DNA of 64,000 bases, taken from assembly GCF_001427125.1 (NCBI RefSeq), contig NZ_LMGK01000001.1, positions 79,820 through 143,819 on the forward strand. Direction: 5' to 3'. The position numbers and the translations under genes are program-made. The notes beneath the pieces are model-generated. The model ran no database searches. It was not told where the DNA came from and saw only the letters and a program-made list of their open reading frames with translations. How positions within the stretch are numbered: the stretch's first letter is position 1; every line of letters starts with the position of its first letter. Below are positions 37,643 through 46,533 of this stretch, piece after piece. The stretch is from Pseudomonas sp. Root562. Lineage in GTDB: Bacteria; Pseudomonadota; Gammaproteobacteria; Pseudomonadales; Pseudomonadaceae.

Positions 37643-38059
37643 ATGAATATAAAGAGTCTGTTCATTGTCGCGTCCGTGTTTCTGATGTCGGGACCGACTT
37701 ATGCAGGAACACTTACAATCAAGGCGCCTCCAGAAGGACTTGAGCTGATCACGCCTTTTGGCAGGTTGAAACACGGTGACCCGGATAGGGTGGAATCTGT
37801 TGCCCACGCGAATATTACGCCGGTCGAGGGAAGTGAGAATATTTTGGGCTTCATCAATACATATCACGATACGCGTCCGGACGCGGTTTACGGCAATCGG
37901 ATCACCTGCGAGCTCAAGGGGGACTATGCCCTTGAGATTGATATCGTCGGTTTCGAGAAAGTGCTTTGCCGGAATAAGTCCATTGCGGCTTTTCAGCGTA
38001 GAGAACAGGGAGCTGATGACGTCGTTCTGACGTTCACCAAAACACCCAAATCCGACTAA
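37643..38059 (+). CDS. small secreted protein, unknown family (paralogue 2)
   Basis: 138-residue exported protein. Signal peptide residues 1-21 (MNIKSLFIVASVFLMSGPTY then A). The mature N-terminus GTLTIKAPPEGLELITPFG is nearly the same as in the preceding gene, and the later segments YGNRITCELKGDYALEIDIV and IVGFEKVLC align with YGNNITCEIKAPYTVTVNIV, keeping both Cys. So the two genes are a tandem duplication that has since diverged. Function unknown; beta-rich composition suggests a small periplasmic or secreted beta-sandwich. Start chosen at 37643; earlier in-frame ATGs lack the signal-peptide layout. Confidence 0.78.
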   Translation: MNIKSLFIVASVFLMSGPTYAGTLTIKAPPEGLELITPFGRLKHGDPDRVESVAHANITPVEGSENILGFINTYHDTRPDAVYGNRITCELKGDYALEIDIVGFEKVLCRNKSIAAFQRREQGADDVVLTFTKTPKSD

Positions 38060-38066
38060 CGCGAAT

Positions 38067-38522
38067 TTACCGGTGCAGTACGTACTGCCCGGTAAACCGC
38101 ACCGCAACCTCATCGCTCCCCGAATTCACCACCCGCGTATGCAGCGTCAATCGCGCTCGGCTGTATCGCTGGAACGTGGTCAGGAATTTCTTCCAGATCA
38201 CCGGATCCGGCGCCTGGCAAATGACATTGGCATCCCCCGTCACCGGCAGCGGATAACTGATCTGCCCTTCCTGAATCACGATGTGCCCGTCGGTGATGCC
38301 TTCTTCCTTGAGGCGCAAATGCAGCCAGCCCCAACCGGCCAGCACGGCGCCGCAATACAAGCTGCCGCCGAACATGGTGCTCTTGTGGTTGACGTTGGCG
38401 TCCAGTGGCAAGTGCAGGCGCAGTTGCTGATCGTGCCAGTCGAGCACCTTGAGGCCCATGTCCCGGGTGAGGGGGATGTCGTGGTGGAGGACGGATTCCA
38501 GTTGACGACTTTCGCGGCTCAT
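38067..38522 (-). CDS. YiiD C-terminal-like thioesterase
   Basis: 151-residue hotdog-fold protein resembling the C-terminal thioesterase domain of E. coli YiiD (FabY region). The segment NVNHKSTMFGGSLYCGAVLAGW (residues about 43-64) is the conserved hotdog helix. No acetyltransferase half is attached. It converges on the secreted-protein gene. Substrate unknown. Confidence 0.82.
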   Translation of the reverse strand: MSRESRQLESVLHHDIPLTRDMGLKVLDWHDQQLRLHLPLDANVNHKSTMFGGSLYCGAVLAGWGWLHLRLKEEGITDGHIVIQEGQISYPLPVTGDANVICQAPDPVIWKKFLTTFQRYSRARLTLHTRVVNSGSDEVAVRFTGQYVLHR

Positions 38523-38560
38523 TCAGGGCCTCTTATTGGCAGTTGATTATTTGACGAGGC

Positions 38561-39955
38561 TCAATCGAGGTCGTCGGTGTGGCTGGTGGCACCGCTGTCG
38601 GCGAAGCTCAGACCGTGTTTGCGCAGTTTGTCGTGCAAGGTCTTGCGCGGAATGCCAAGGGCTTCGGCAACGCTGCGCACCGAGCTGTGCGAGCGCGCCA
38701 GTTCCGCGGCAATCAGGGTTTTCTCGAAGTTTTCCACTTGCTCGCTCAAGCCTCCGCTGACCATTTCAACCACGGTCCCTACGGCGCCCTGCGGCTCATT
38801 GTTGTCCAGTGCCAGTTCCAGGCCGAGGGCGAAGCGTTCGGCAGCGTTTTGCAGTTCGCGCACATTGCCGGGCCAGGTGTGGCGCAACAGCAGTGCGCGT
38901 TGCCCCGGCTGCAGTTCATGGGGCGGCAAGCCATGGCGAGCGCTGGCTTCATCGGCAAAATGCTGGAACAGCACCAGCGCATCTTCACCGCGCTCGCGCA
39001 GCGGTGGAATGCGCAGCGGCGCGACGTTCAGGCGGTAATACAGGTCGGCGCGGAAACGGCCCTGATCGGCTGATTGCCGCAGGTCTTCCTTGGTGGCGGC
39101 GATGATGCGGATGTCCAGCGGGATCAGTTGATTGCCGCCCAGGCGTTCGACCACCCGCTCTTGCAGCAGACGCAGCAGTTTAACCTGCACATCCAGGCTC
39201 ATGCTTTCGATTTCATCGAGGAACAGCGTGCCGCCGTTGGCGAATTCGAACTTGCCGATGCGACGCTTTTGCGCGCCGGTGAAAGCGCCCGGTTCATGGC
39301 CGAACAGTTCACTTTCGACCACCGATTCGGCCAGCGCCCCGGCATTGATCGCCACGAACGGACCGTTACGCCGGCTCGACAGGTCGTGCAGCGCCCGCGC
39401 GACGACTTCCTTGCCGGCACCGGTTTCGCCGAGGATCAGCACGTCAGCCTTGGTCGCCGCCAATGCGCCGATCTGCTCGCGCAGGCGCAGCATCGACGGC
39501 GAATGCCCGACCAGGCGAGTGCTCAGCTCATTGCGATCGCTCAGTGCCAGACGCAGGCTGCGGTTATCCAGCACCAACCGGCGCAGGGCCAGGGCGCGGC
39601 GCACGCTGTCGAGCAGGGCGTCGCTGGCGAAGGGTTTTTCCAGGAAGTCATAAGCCCCGGCGCGCATGGCTTGCACCGCCAGCGGCACGTCGCCGTGACC
39701 GGTAATCAACAGTACCGGCAGCTCCGGGTCCTGGGCGTGCAGTTCGGTCAGCAGTTCGAGACCGTCCATGCCCGGCATGCGAATGTCGCTGACCACCACA
39801 CCCGGCCAGTCACGTTCCAGTTGCCCGGCCAGGCCCTTGGCTTCGGCCAGCGGCAGGATTTTCAGGCCGGCCAGATCGAGGGTCTGGCTCAGGGCCTGGC
39901 GCAGGTGGGGATCGTCGTCGATCAACACGACCTGAATGCGATTGTCGATGGTCAT
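38561..39955 (-). CDS. dctD: sigma-54-dependent response regulator DctD
   Basis: 464-residue NtrC-type activator of C4-dicarboxylate transport. Receiver domain 1-125 with phospho-acceptor in VVVSDIRMPGMDG (about residue 55). AAA+ domain from about 145: Walker A GETGAGKE, GAFTGA loop in HEPGAFTGAQKRR (contacts sigma-54), Walker B TLFLDEIESM. Fis-type HTH at the C-terminus (AEALGIPRKTLHDKLRKHGL). It overlaps dctB by 4 bp. The pair next to rmlC matches the P. aeruginosa dctBD neighbourhood, which supports DctBD over other dicarboxylate or amino-acid sensor pairs. Confidence 0.88.
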   Translation of the reverse strand: MTIDNRIQVVLIDDDPHLRQALSQTLDLAGLKILPLAEAKGLAGQLERDWPGVVVSDIRMPGMDGLELLTELHAQDPELPVLLITGHGDVPLAVQAMRAGAYDFLEKPFASDALLDSVRRALALRRLVLDNRSLRLALSDRNELSTRLVGHSPSMLRLREQIGALAATKADVLILGETGAGKEVVARALHDLSSRRNGPFVAINAGALAESVVESELFGHEPGAFTGAQKRRIGKFEFANGGTLFLDEIESMSLDVQVKLLRLLQERVVERLGGNQLIPLDIRIIAATKEDLRQSADQGRFRADLYYRLNVAPLRIPPLRERGEDALVLFQHFADEASARHGLPPHELQPGQRALLLRHTWPGNVRELQNAAERFALGLELALDNNEPQGAVGTVVEMVSGGLSEQVENFEKTLIAAELARSHSSVRSVAEALGIPRKTLHDKLRKHGLSFADSGATSHTDDLD

Positions 39956-41766
39956 GCACTTCGGTCCTCGGACGGTTGCAGGCTCACACCGGGTGCGCCT
40001 GCGCGTAGCTTCAGGGTAATCAACGCGCCGCCCTCCTTGTGGTTGGCGAACGACAGTTCACCACCGAAGGCGCGCATCAGCGTCTCGCAAATGGCCAGGC
40101 CCAGGCCAAGCCCCTGAGTACGGGTCTTGGTGGTGTAGAAGGGTTCGCTGGCGCGACCAAGGGCTTCCATGCAAAAGCCGGGGCCGTTGTCGCGAATGTA
40201 CAGGTGGACGCCATCGGCAGTGGTCTGGGCACTCAGCCAGAGTTTGCGTGGCGGACCTTTTTCCGTGAGGGCGTCGAGTGCGTTGGCCAGCAGGTTGCCG
40301 AGCACTTGGCGCAGACGGGTTTCACCGGCTTCGACCCACAATGTCGCGGCAGGCAAGTCGCGGATCAACTCGACTTCCATGCTGCGTCGACGCTTGGCCA
40401 GCAAGGCCAGGGCATCGTCCAGCGCCGGTTGCAAGGCCACGCTTTCCGGCGCGTGGCGGTCGCGACGGGCAAAGGCCCGCAAGTGAGCGATAATCGACGC
40501 CATGCGCCCGGTCAGTTCGCTGATCAACTTGAGGTTGCCGCGGGCATCTTCGGTGCGTTGATGGTCGAGCAACACTTCGGCGTTTTCCGCGTAGCTGCGG
40601 ATGGCCGCCAGCGGTTGATTGAGTTCGTGGCTGATACTCGCTGACATGGTGCCCAGCGCCGAGAGTTTGCCGGCCTGCACCAGGTCATCTTGGGCGCGCA
40701 CCAGGTCCTGCTGAGCCTGCTCGCGTTCCAGCACTTCCTGTTTCAGGCGACGGTTGAGGCCTTCCAGATCGCTGGTTCGCTCGGCCACCCGACCTTCCAG
40801 TTCGCGCCGGGCCTTGGCTTCGAACGCGATACGTTCCAGGTAGTGACGGCGACGCTGCATCATCAGGCCGAGCAGCAGCATCAACACCAACAGCGTGGCG
40901 CCGCCGATGGCCACGACGGTGCGCACCGGGCGGTCGATCAGGGTGCGAGGGGCGAGGATGCTGACGTTCCAGCCGGTTTCTGCAATCGCTTGGGACTGGG
41001 TCAGCCAGGCATTTGGATTGAGTTTCAACGGTCGCGGATCACGGGTTGGATAGGGCTGGATCGCGCTGATTGCCTTGCGCTCTTCTTCGCTCAGCGGTCG
41101 GGTCGCGCGAAAACGCCATTCCGGCCGCGAGGTGAGGATGACCACGCCGTTGTGATCGGTCAGCAGCAGTTGTTCCGGGGTTTTGCCCCACAGGCTTTCG
41201 GTGTGGTCGAGGTCGACCTTGACCACCAGCACTCCGGTGATTTTCTCGCCATTGCGCACCGCTGCGGCGAAGAAATAGCCGCGTTTGGCCGAGGTGGTGC
41301 CCAGCCCGAAGAAACGTCCCAGGCGCCCTGCCATCGCTTCGCTGAAGTACGGGCGGAAGGAGAAATTGCGCCCGACGAAACTGTCGTGCTTGTCCCAATT
41401 GGAGGCGGCCAGCGTCTTGCCCGTGGTGTCCATCAGGTACATGACTTCGGCGCCGGTCTGCGTGCTGATGTTTTTCAGCAGACGATTGGCATTGCCCTGG
41501 GTGACGCTATCGTCGGGAGCGCCGAGTACGGCGCGCAGGGCCGGCAGATCGCCGAGAATCTGTGGCAATACTTCGTAGCGGTGCAAAGTGCCCAGCAGGT
41601 TGGCGACGTACAGGTCGAGGGTCTGGCGATTTTGCCCGGCCAGTTCGCTGCGGTAGTAGCGCTCGGCCAGATGCTCGAGCGGCCACAGCAACGGCGCCAG
41701 GCACAATGCCAGCAGCGCCAGGCTGCGCCAGCGGGGTCTGCGGGGGAGGGTCGGAGTCATGAGCAT
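39952..41766 (-). CDS. dctB: C4-dicarboxylate sensor histidine kinase DctB
   Basis: 604-residue inner-membrane sensor kinase. First membrane segment near residues 14-32, periplasmic double-PAS (Cache-like) sensor to about 280, second segment near 285-305 (VVAIGGATLLVLMLLLGLMM), a coiled-coil linker near 310-370, H-box SASISHELNQPLAAIRSYAE (about 375-394) and a HATPase domain with LGNLLANALDAL and DNGPGF, then GLGLGLAICETLM. It phosphorylates DctD in response to succinate, fumarate or malate. The dctA or dctPQM targets are not in the window. Confidence 0.88.
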   Translation of the reverse strand: MLMTPTLPRRPRWRSLALLALCLAPLLWPLEHLAERYYRSELAGQNRQTLDLYVANLLGTLHRYEVLPQILGDLPALRAVLGAPDDSVTQGNANRLLKNISTQTGAEVMYLMDTTGKTLAASNWDKHDSFVGRNFSFRPYFSEAMAGRLGRFFGLGTTSAKRGYFFAAAVRNGEKITGVLVVKVDLDHTESLWGKTPEQLLLTDHNGVVILTSRPEWRFRATRPLSEEERKAISAIQPYPTRDPRPLKLNPNAWLTQSQAIAETGWNVSILAPRTLIDRPVRTVVAIGGATLLVLMLLLGLMMQRRRHYLERIAFEAKARRELEGRVAERTSDLEGLNRRLKQEVLEREQAQQDLVRAQDDLVQAGKLSALGTMSASISHELNQPLAAIRSYAENAEVLLDHQRTEDARGNLKLISELTGRMASIIAHLRAFARRDRHAPESVALQPALDDALALLAKRRRSMEVELIRDLPAATLWVEAGETRLRQVLGNLLANALDALTEKGPPRKLWLSAQTTADGVHLYIRDNGPGFCMEALGRASEPFYTTKTRTQGLGLGLAICETLMRAFGGELSFANHKEGGALITLKLRAGAPGVSLQPSEDRSA

Positions 41767-41796
41767 CGAGCGCCTGTGGATATCGACGCATTATGC

Positions 41797-42342
41797 CTAG
41801 GCAAAGACGTCGGCGTCCTTGAAGAGTGTTGCATTCTGATCCCTGGGCGACAGTTGTGGTGCGCAGTCCAGTTGCCAATCGATGGCCAGGTCCGGGTCGT
41901 TCCAGCGGATGCTGTGTTCGGCGGCCGGGTTGTAATAGTCAGTGGTTTTGTAGAGGCACTCGGCAACCTCGCTCAACGCCACCAGGCCGTGAGCAAAACC
42001 TTCGGGAATCCACAGTTGGCGACGGTTTTCGGCGGACAGGCGCACCGCAATCCACTTGCCGAAGTGGGGCGAGCTGCGGCGGATGTCCACAGCCACGTCG
42101 AGCATTTCGCCAATGACCACGCGCACCAATTTGCCCTGAGTGTTTTGCAACTGGTAATGCAGGCCTCGAAGTACGCCTTTCTTCGAGCGGGAATGATTGT
42201 CCTGGACGAACGTGGGGGCCAGCCCCGTTGCTTGCTGAAAAGTGCGGGTGTTGAAGCTCTCGAAAAAAAAGCCGCGCTCATCGCCCATGACGGTGGGTTC
42301 AAGGATCAGCACACCGGGCAGGTCGGTGGTGACGGCTTTCAT
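41797..42342 (-). CDS. rmlC: dTDP-4-dehydrorhamnose 3,5-epimerase
   Basis: 181-residue cupin-fold epimerase of dTDP-L-rhamnose synthesis. Family motifs: GDERGFFFESFN (residues about 20-31), the catalytic-His segment VLRGLHYQ (about 57-64), and the catalytic Asp/Tyr region AVDIRRSSPHFGKW; later IPEGFAHGLVALSEVAECLYK. Start at 42342 (MKAVTTDLPG) with CTGGAGAAAG upstream. It precedes dctB by 30 bp on the same strand. The partner genes rmlB, rmlD and rmlA, which normally lie next to it, are not in the window. Confidence 0.93.
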   Translation of the reverse strand: MKAVTTDLPGVLILEPTVMGDERGFFFESFNTRTFQQATGLAPTFVQDNHSRSKKGVLRGLHYQLQNTQGKLVRVVIGEMLDVAVDIRRSSPHFGKWIAVRLSAENRRQLWIPEGFAHGLVALSEVAECLYKTTDYYNPAAEHSIRWNDPDLAIDWQLDCAPQLSPRDQNATLFKDADVFA

Positions 42343-42472
42343 GGCTTTCTCCAGAAATGGGCTAATGCCCGACATTCTTGCGCAAGGGGCCGATCGAAGC
42401 GAGGGGTGGGGGTTGCGTATCGTCTTCGGCAGTGGCGATATAGGCGCCTAAAAACATTTCAGGGGTCGTTGT

Positions 42473-45385
42473 ATGCCGCTCGCCACGTTGATTCATCGCG
42501 CCAGTTTGCCCAGCCCGCAAGTGTCTGCGGAGCAAGCGCTAGAGCTGTTGCAGGAGCATTACGGACTGAGCGGCAGCTTGCAGGCCCTTGGCAGCCAGCA
42601 GGACCTCAACTATCGCGTCGATAGCGAGCAGGGCCGGTTTGTTCTGAAAATCTGTCGCGGAGACTACTCGGCACTGGAGTTACAGGCCCAGCATGCCGGG
42701 CTCAAACATTTGGCGCAGCACCCCGACGTGCATGTGCCACGAGTGATCGCGGCCAAAAACGGTGCGGATCTACTCTCGCTCAATGTCGCGGGCCAGGCGG
42801 TACATGTGCGCCTGCTGGACTACATCGAAGGCCAGTCGCTGACCCACCTCGAATACTTCAACTCCACGGTGGTGGCCGGTTTCGGTCGCTTGTGCGGCGA
42901 GATGGACCTGGCGCTGGCGGATTTCGACCATCCGGGGCTGGTGCGCACGCTGCAATGGGATGCGCGCCACGCGCAGGCCCTGATCGCGCATTTGTTGCCG
43001 GTCATCCAGGACGACAACCAGCGCCGGCTGATCGCCGAAGCCGCGGAACAGGCAGAACGCCGTCTGCAACCCCTGGAAGACAAGCTGCCTGTGCAAGCCA
43101 TTCACATGGACATCACCGATGACAACGTGGTGTGGCAGCGTGATGCCCAGCGTCATTGGCAGTTGCAAGGCGTGATCGATTTCGGCGATCTGGTGCGCAC
43201 CTGGCGCATCACTGACTTGTCGGTGACTTGCGCGGCGCTGTTGCATCACGGCGAAGGCGATCCGTTCTGCATACTGCCGGCGGTGCAGGCCTATCATGCG
43301 GTGAATCCGCTGACCCACGAGGAGTTGCTGGCGTTGTGGCCGCTGATCGTCGCCCGTGCCGCGGTATTGGTACTCAGCGGTGAACAGCAGGTCAGCATCG
43401 ATCCGGGCAACACCTACAGCCGCGATAATTTGAGCCACGAGTGGGAGATTTTCCGCGTGGCGACTTCGGTGCCGCTGGCGCTGATGGAAGCGGCCATCCT
43501 GACGGCGGTTGGCCAGAACCTGCCGGACATTGGCAGTGAAGGTTTTGCGCCGTTGCTGCCAAGCCTGGTCGGGCGTGAATTTGCCTTGATTGACCTGGGC
43601 GTTCTCAGCCCGCACTTCGAAGCGGGGAACTGGGAACAAGCAGGCACCGATCAGCGATTGCTCGACGAAGCTGCCGCCGTCCACGGTCTGGCGGCCAGTC
43701 GGTACGGGCAATACCGGTTGTCCCGCACCCGTCCGGATTGCGCCGCCGAACCGGACACTTGCCCGTTGCACGTCGAGTTGCGGGTGCCTGCGGGCACGAC
43801 GATCGAGGCACCCTTTGCCGGCGTGGTTCACCAGCCGTTGCCGGATGTGCTGCAACTCGACGGTCCGCAACTGAGCGTGCGGCTCTGGGGTGTCACGCCG
43901 TCATTGCATGCAGGTGCGGCATTGGTCAAAGGCCAGGTGTTGGGCTCGGTCAGCGGACCGCTGATCGTGCAGTTGTGCCGAGGGTCTTCGTTCAGTGCGC
44001 CGTTGTTTTGCACGCCGTCGCGTGCGGCAGCGTGGCAGGCATTGTGTCCGTCACCGGCAGCATTGCTGGGCCTGGCCTGTGATGCGGAAAAAGAGCTCGA
44101 CTCGCAAACCCTGCTGGCCCGCCGCGACGCCAGTTTCGCCCGCACACAAAAACACTATTACGTCGACCCGCCGCGTATCGAGCGCGGCTGGCGCAATCAC
44201 CTGATCGACATGCAGGGCCGTTCCTACCTCGACATGCTCAACAACGTCGCGGTGCTCGGCCACGGTCATCCACGCATGGCCGCGGTCGCCAGCCGTCAGT
44301 GGTCGCTGCTCAACACCAACTCGCGGTTCAACTATGCCGCGGTCGCGGAGTTTTCCGAGCGATTGCTGAAGCTGGCGCCGGATTCCATGGACCGCGTGTT
44401 CCTGGTGAACAGCGGGAGCGAGGCCAATGATCTGGCGATCCGTCTGGCATGGGCTTACAGCGGCGGTCGCGACATGCTCAGCGTGCTTGAGGCCTATCAC
44501 GGCTGGACGGTGGGTGCTGACGCGGTGTCGACGTCGATTGCCGACAATCCCAAAGCCTTGAGCAGCCGTCCGGACTGGGTGCATCCGGTGACCGCCCCGA
44601 ATACCTACCGCGGCGAGTTCCGTGGGCCGGACAGCGCGCCGGACTACGTGCGCAGCGTCGAACACAACCTGGCGAAAATCGCCGAACAGAAGCGCCAACT
44701 GGCCGGTTTCATTTGCGAGCCGGTGTATGGCAATGCCGGCGGTATCTCGCTACCGCCGGGTTACTTGAAGCAGGTTTACGCAATGGTTCGCGCCCAGGGC
44801 GGCGTGTGCATCGCCGACGAAGTGCAGGTCGGCTATGGACGCATGGGCCATTTCTTCTGGGGGTTCGAAGAGCAGGGCGTGGTGCCGGACATCATCACCA
44901 TGGCCAAGGGCATGGGCAACGGCCAGCCCTTGGGCGCGGTGATCACTCGCCGGGAAATCGCCGAAGCGCTGGAGGCCGAGGGCTATTTCTTCTCATCGGC
45001 GGGCGGCAGTCCGGTCAGTTGCCAAGTTGGCATGGCGGTGCTGGATGTCATGGAGGAAGAAAAACTCTGGGAAAACGCCCAGGTCGTTGGCGGGTACTTC
45101 AAGGAACGCCTTGAAGCGCTGATCGATATTCATCCGTTGGTGGGTGCCGTGCATGGGTCCGGGTTTTATCTGGGGGTCGAGTTGATCCGCAATCGCGAGA
45201 CCCTGGAGCCGGCCACCGAAGAAACCACGGCGCTGTGCGATCGTTTGCGTGAGCTGGGGATTTTCATGCAGCCGACCGGTGATTTCCTCAACGTCCTGAA
45301 GATCAAGCCGCCGATGGTGACTTCGCGCCAGAGCGTGGATTTCTTTGTCGACATGCTCTCGAGGGTGTTGTCGGAAGGCCTGTAA
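42473..45385 (+). CDS. three-domain protein: APH-like kinase, M23-like domain, class III aminotransferase
   Basis: 970-residue multidomain protein. Residues about 20-330 form an aminoglycoside-phosphotransferase/choline-kinase-like domain; the catalytic loop appears as IHMDITDDNVV followed by the metal-binding VIDFGDL. Residues about 440-530 look like a peptidase M23/biotinyl-type beta-domain (RVPAGTTIEAPFAGVVHQP). Residues about 560-970 are a complete class III PLP aminotransferase: NSGSEANDLAIRLA, the cofactor Asp in CIADEVQVGYGRMG, and the Schiff-base Lys near residue 812 in ITMAKGMGNGQPLGA. Such fusions occur in Pseudomonas as amino-alcohol or phosphoethanolamine lyase-type enzymes; a route that phosphorylates an amino alcohol and then cleaves it is plausible but unproven. 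Monocistronic, divergent from rmlC. Confidence 0.85.
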   Translation: MPLATLIHRASLPSPQVSAEQALELLQEHYGLSGSLQALGSQQDLNYRVDSEQGRFVLKICRGDYSALELQAQHAGLKHLAQHPDVHVPRVIAAKNGADLLSLNVAGQAVHVRLLDYIEGQSLTHLEYFNSTVVAGFGRLCGEMDLALADFDHPGLVRTLQWDARHAQALIAHLLPVIQDDNQRRLIAEAAEQAERRLQPLEDKLPVQAIHMDITDDNVVWQRDAQRHWQLQGVIDFGDLVRTWRITDLSVTCAALLHHGEGDPFCILPAVQAYHAVNPLTHEELLALWPLIVARAAVLVLSGEQQVSIDPGNTYSRDNLSHEWEIFRVATSVPLALMEAAILTAVGQNLPDIGSEGFAPLLPSLVGREFALIDLGVLSPHFEAGNWEQAGTDQRLLDEAAAVHGLAASRYGQYRLSRTRPDCAAEPDTCPLHVELRVPAGTTIEAPFAGVVHQPLPDVLQLDGPQLSVRLWGVTPSLHAGAALVKGQVLGSVSGPLIVQLCRGSSFSAPLFCTPSRAAAWQALCPSPAALLGLACDAEKELDSQTLLARRDASFARTQKHYYVDPPRIERGWRNHLIDMQGRSYLDMLNNVAVLGHGHPRMAAVASRQWSLLNTNSRFNYAAVAEFSERLLKLAPDSMDRVFLVNSGSEANDLAIRLAWAYSGGRDMLSVLEAYHGWTVGADAVSTSIADNPKALSSRPDWVHPVTAPNTYRGEFRGPDSAPDYVRSVEHNLAKIAEQKRQLAGFICEPVYGNAGGISLPPGYLKQVYAMVRAQGGVCIADEVQVGYGRMGHFFWGFEEQGVVPDIITMAKGMGNGQPLGAVITRREIAEALEAEGYFFSSAGGSPVSCQVGMAVLDVMEEEKLWENAQVVGGYFKERLEALIDIHPLVGAVHGSGFYLGVELIRNRETLEPATEETTALCDRLRELGIFMQPTGDFLNVLKIKPPMVTSRQSVDFFVDMLSRVLSEGL

Positions 45386-45395
45386 ACACGGCCCC

Positions 45396-45486
45396 CTGTA
45401 GGAGCGAGCCTGCTCGCGATGAGGTTGTGACAGTCACAGAATTCGTGGCTGAAAAACCGCTATCGCGAGCAGGCTCGCTCCTACAG
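45396..45486. repeat. palindromic repeat (GGGAGCGAGCCTGCTCGCGATG family)
   Basis: CTGTAGGAGCGAGCCTGCTC and GAGCAGGCTCGCTCCTACAG form a near-perfect inverted repeat. It follows the aminotransferase gene and probably ends its transcript. Confidence 0.88.
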
Positions 45487-45507
45487 TTTTTGGGGTTTTA
45501 GTTCGAT

Positions 45508-45584
45508 TGTTATCGGGTTTAAGTGGGTATTTTTAGACGCAAGGCATATTTATCGCTTTAAAAGCCGATTTTTATCGGATATAA
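45508..45584 (+). promoter_or_regulatory. AT-rich aguBA upstream region with three TTATCG motifs
   Basis: TTATCG occurs at 45510, 45550 and 45572, each followed within a few bases by TTTA or ATAAA, in an AT-rich stretch 70-140 bp ahead of the aguB ATG. The repeated half-site suggests binding of a regulator or is part of the promoter. A regulator gene (AguR in P. aeruginosa) is not adjacent. Confidence 0.4.
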
Positions 45585-45649
45585 AGTCGCCATTGCCAAG
45601 GCGTGGATCAACCATGCCCGAACGTCACGCACTTGCCCGGAGATGATCC

Positions 45650-46528
45650 ATGAGCCGTATCGTTACCGTCGCCGCCACTCAGATGGCCTGTTCCTGGGAC
45701 CTTGAAGGCAACATCGAAGTGGCTGAACGGCTGGTCCGTGAAGCCGCCGCCAAAGGTGCACAGATCATCCTGATCCAGGAACTGTTCGAGGCGCCGTACT
45801 TCTGCCAGAAGCCCAATCCGGATTACCTGCAACTGGCCACGACTGTGGAAGACAACGTCGCGATCAAGCATTTCCAGAAAGTCGCCAGGGAACTGCAAGT
45901 GGTGCTGCCGATCAGCTTCTACGAATTGGCCGGTCGCGCGCGTTTCAACAGCATTGCAATCATCGATGCCGACGGCAGCAACCTCGGGATTTATCGTAAA
46001 AGCCACATTCCGGACGGTCCCGGGTATCACGAGAAGTATTACTTCAACCCGGGTGATACCGGCTTCAAGGTGTGGAACACCCGCTACGCGAAAATCGGCG
46101 TGGGCATCTGCTGGGATCAGTGGTTCCCTGAAGCTGCGCGCAGCATGGCGTTGCAAGGTGCGGAAATCCTGTTCTACCCGACCGCCATCGGCAGCGAACC
46201 GCACGACAAGACTATTTCGTCCCGTGATCACTGGCAGCGTGTGCAACAGGGCCATGCCGGTGCCAACCTGATGCCGCTGATTGCCAGCAACCGCATTGGC
46301 AACGAGGAACAGGACGGCTACGACATTACGTTCTACGGCTCTTCATTCATCGCCGACCAATTCGGCGAGAAGGTGCAAGAACTCAACGAGACCGAGGAGG
46401 GCGTACTGGTCCACAGTTTCGACCTCGACAAACTCGAACACACTCGCAGCGCCTGGGGTTCCTTCCGCGACCGCCGTCCGAACCTGTATGGTGCTATCAA
46501 AACCCTCGACGGATCCCTGGAGTCCTGA
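45650..46528 (+). CDS. aguB: N-carbamoylputrescine amidase
   Basis: 292-residue nitrilase-superfamily enzyme converting N-carbamoylputrescine to putrescine, CO2 and ammonia. Catalytic triad: Glu in [13 protein letters not shown] (about residue 42), Lys in [13 protein letters not shown] (about 120), Cys in [15 protein letters not shown] (about 157). Length is normal. The start follows GGAGATGATCC. aguA follows after 5 bp, so the pair forms an operon degrading agmatine. Confidence 0.95.
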   Translation: MSRIVTVAATQMACSWDLEGNIEVAERLVREAAAKGAQIILIQELFEAPYFCQKPNPDYLQLATTVEDNVAIKHFQKVARELQVVLPISFYELAGRARFNSIAIIDADGSNLGIYRKSHIPDGPGYHEKYYFNPGDTGFKVWNTRYAKIGVGICWDQWFPEAARSMALQGAEILFYPTAIGSEPHDKTISSRDHWQRVQQGHAGANLMPLIASNRIGNEEQDGYDITFYGSSFIADQFGEKVQELNETEEGVLVHSFDLDKLEHTRSAWGSFRDRRPNLYGAIKTLDGSLES

Positions 46529-46533
46529 CTGCC

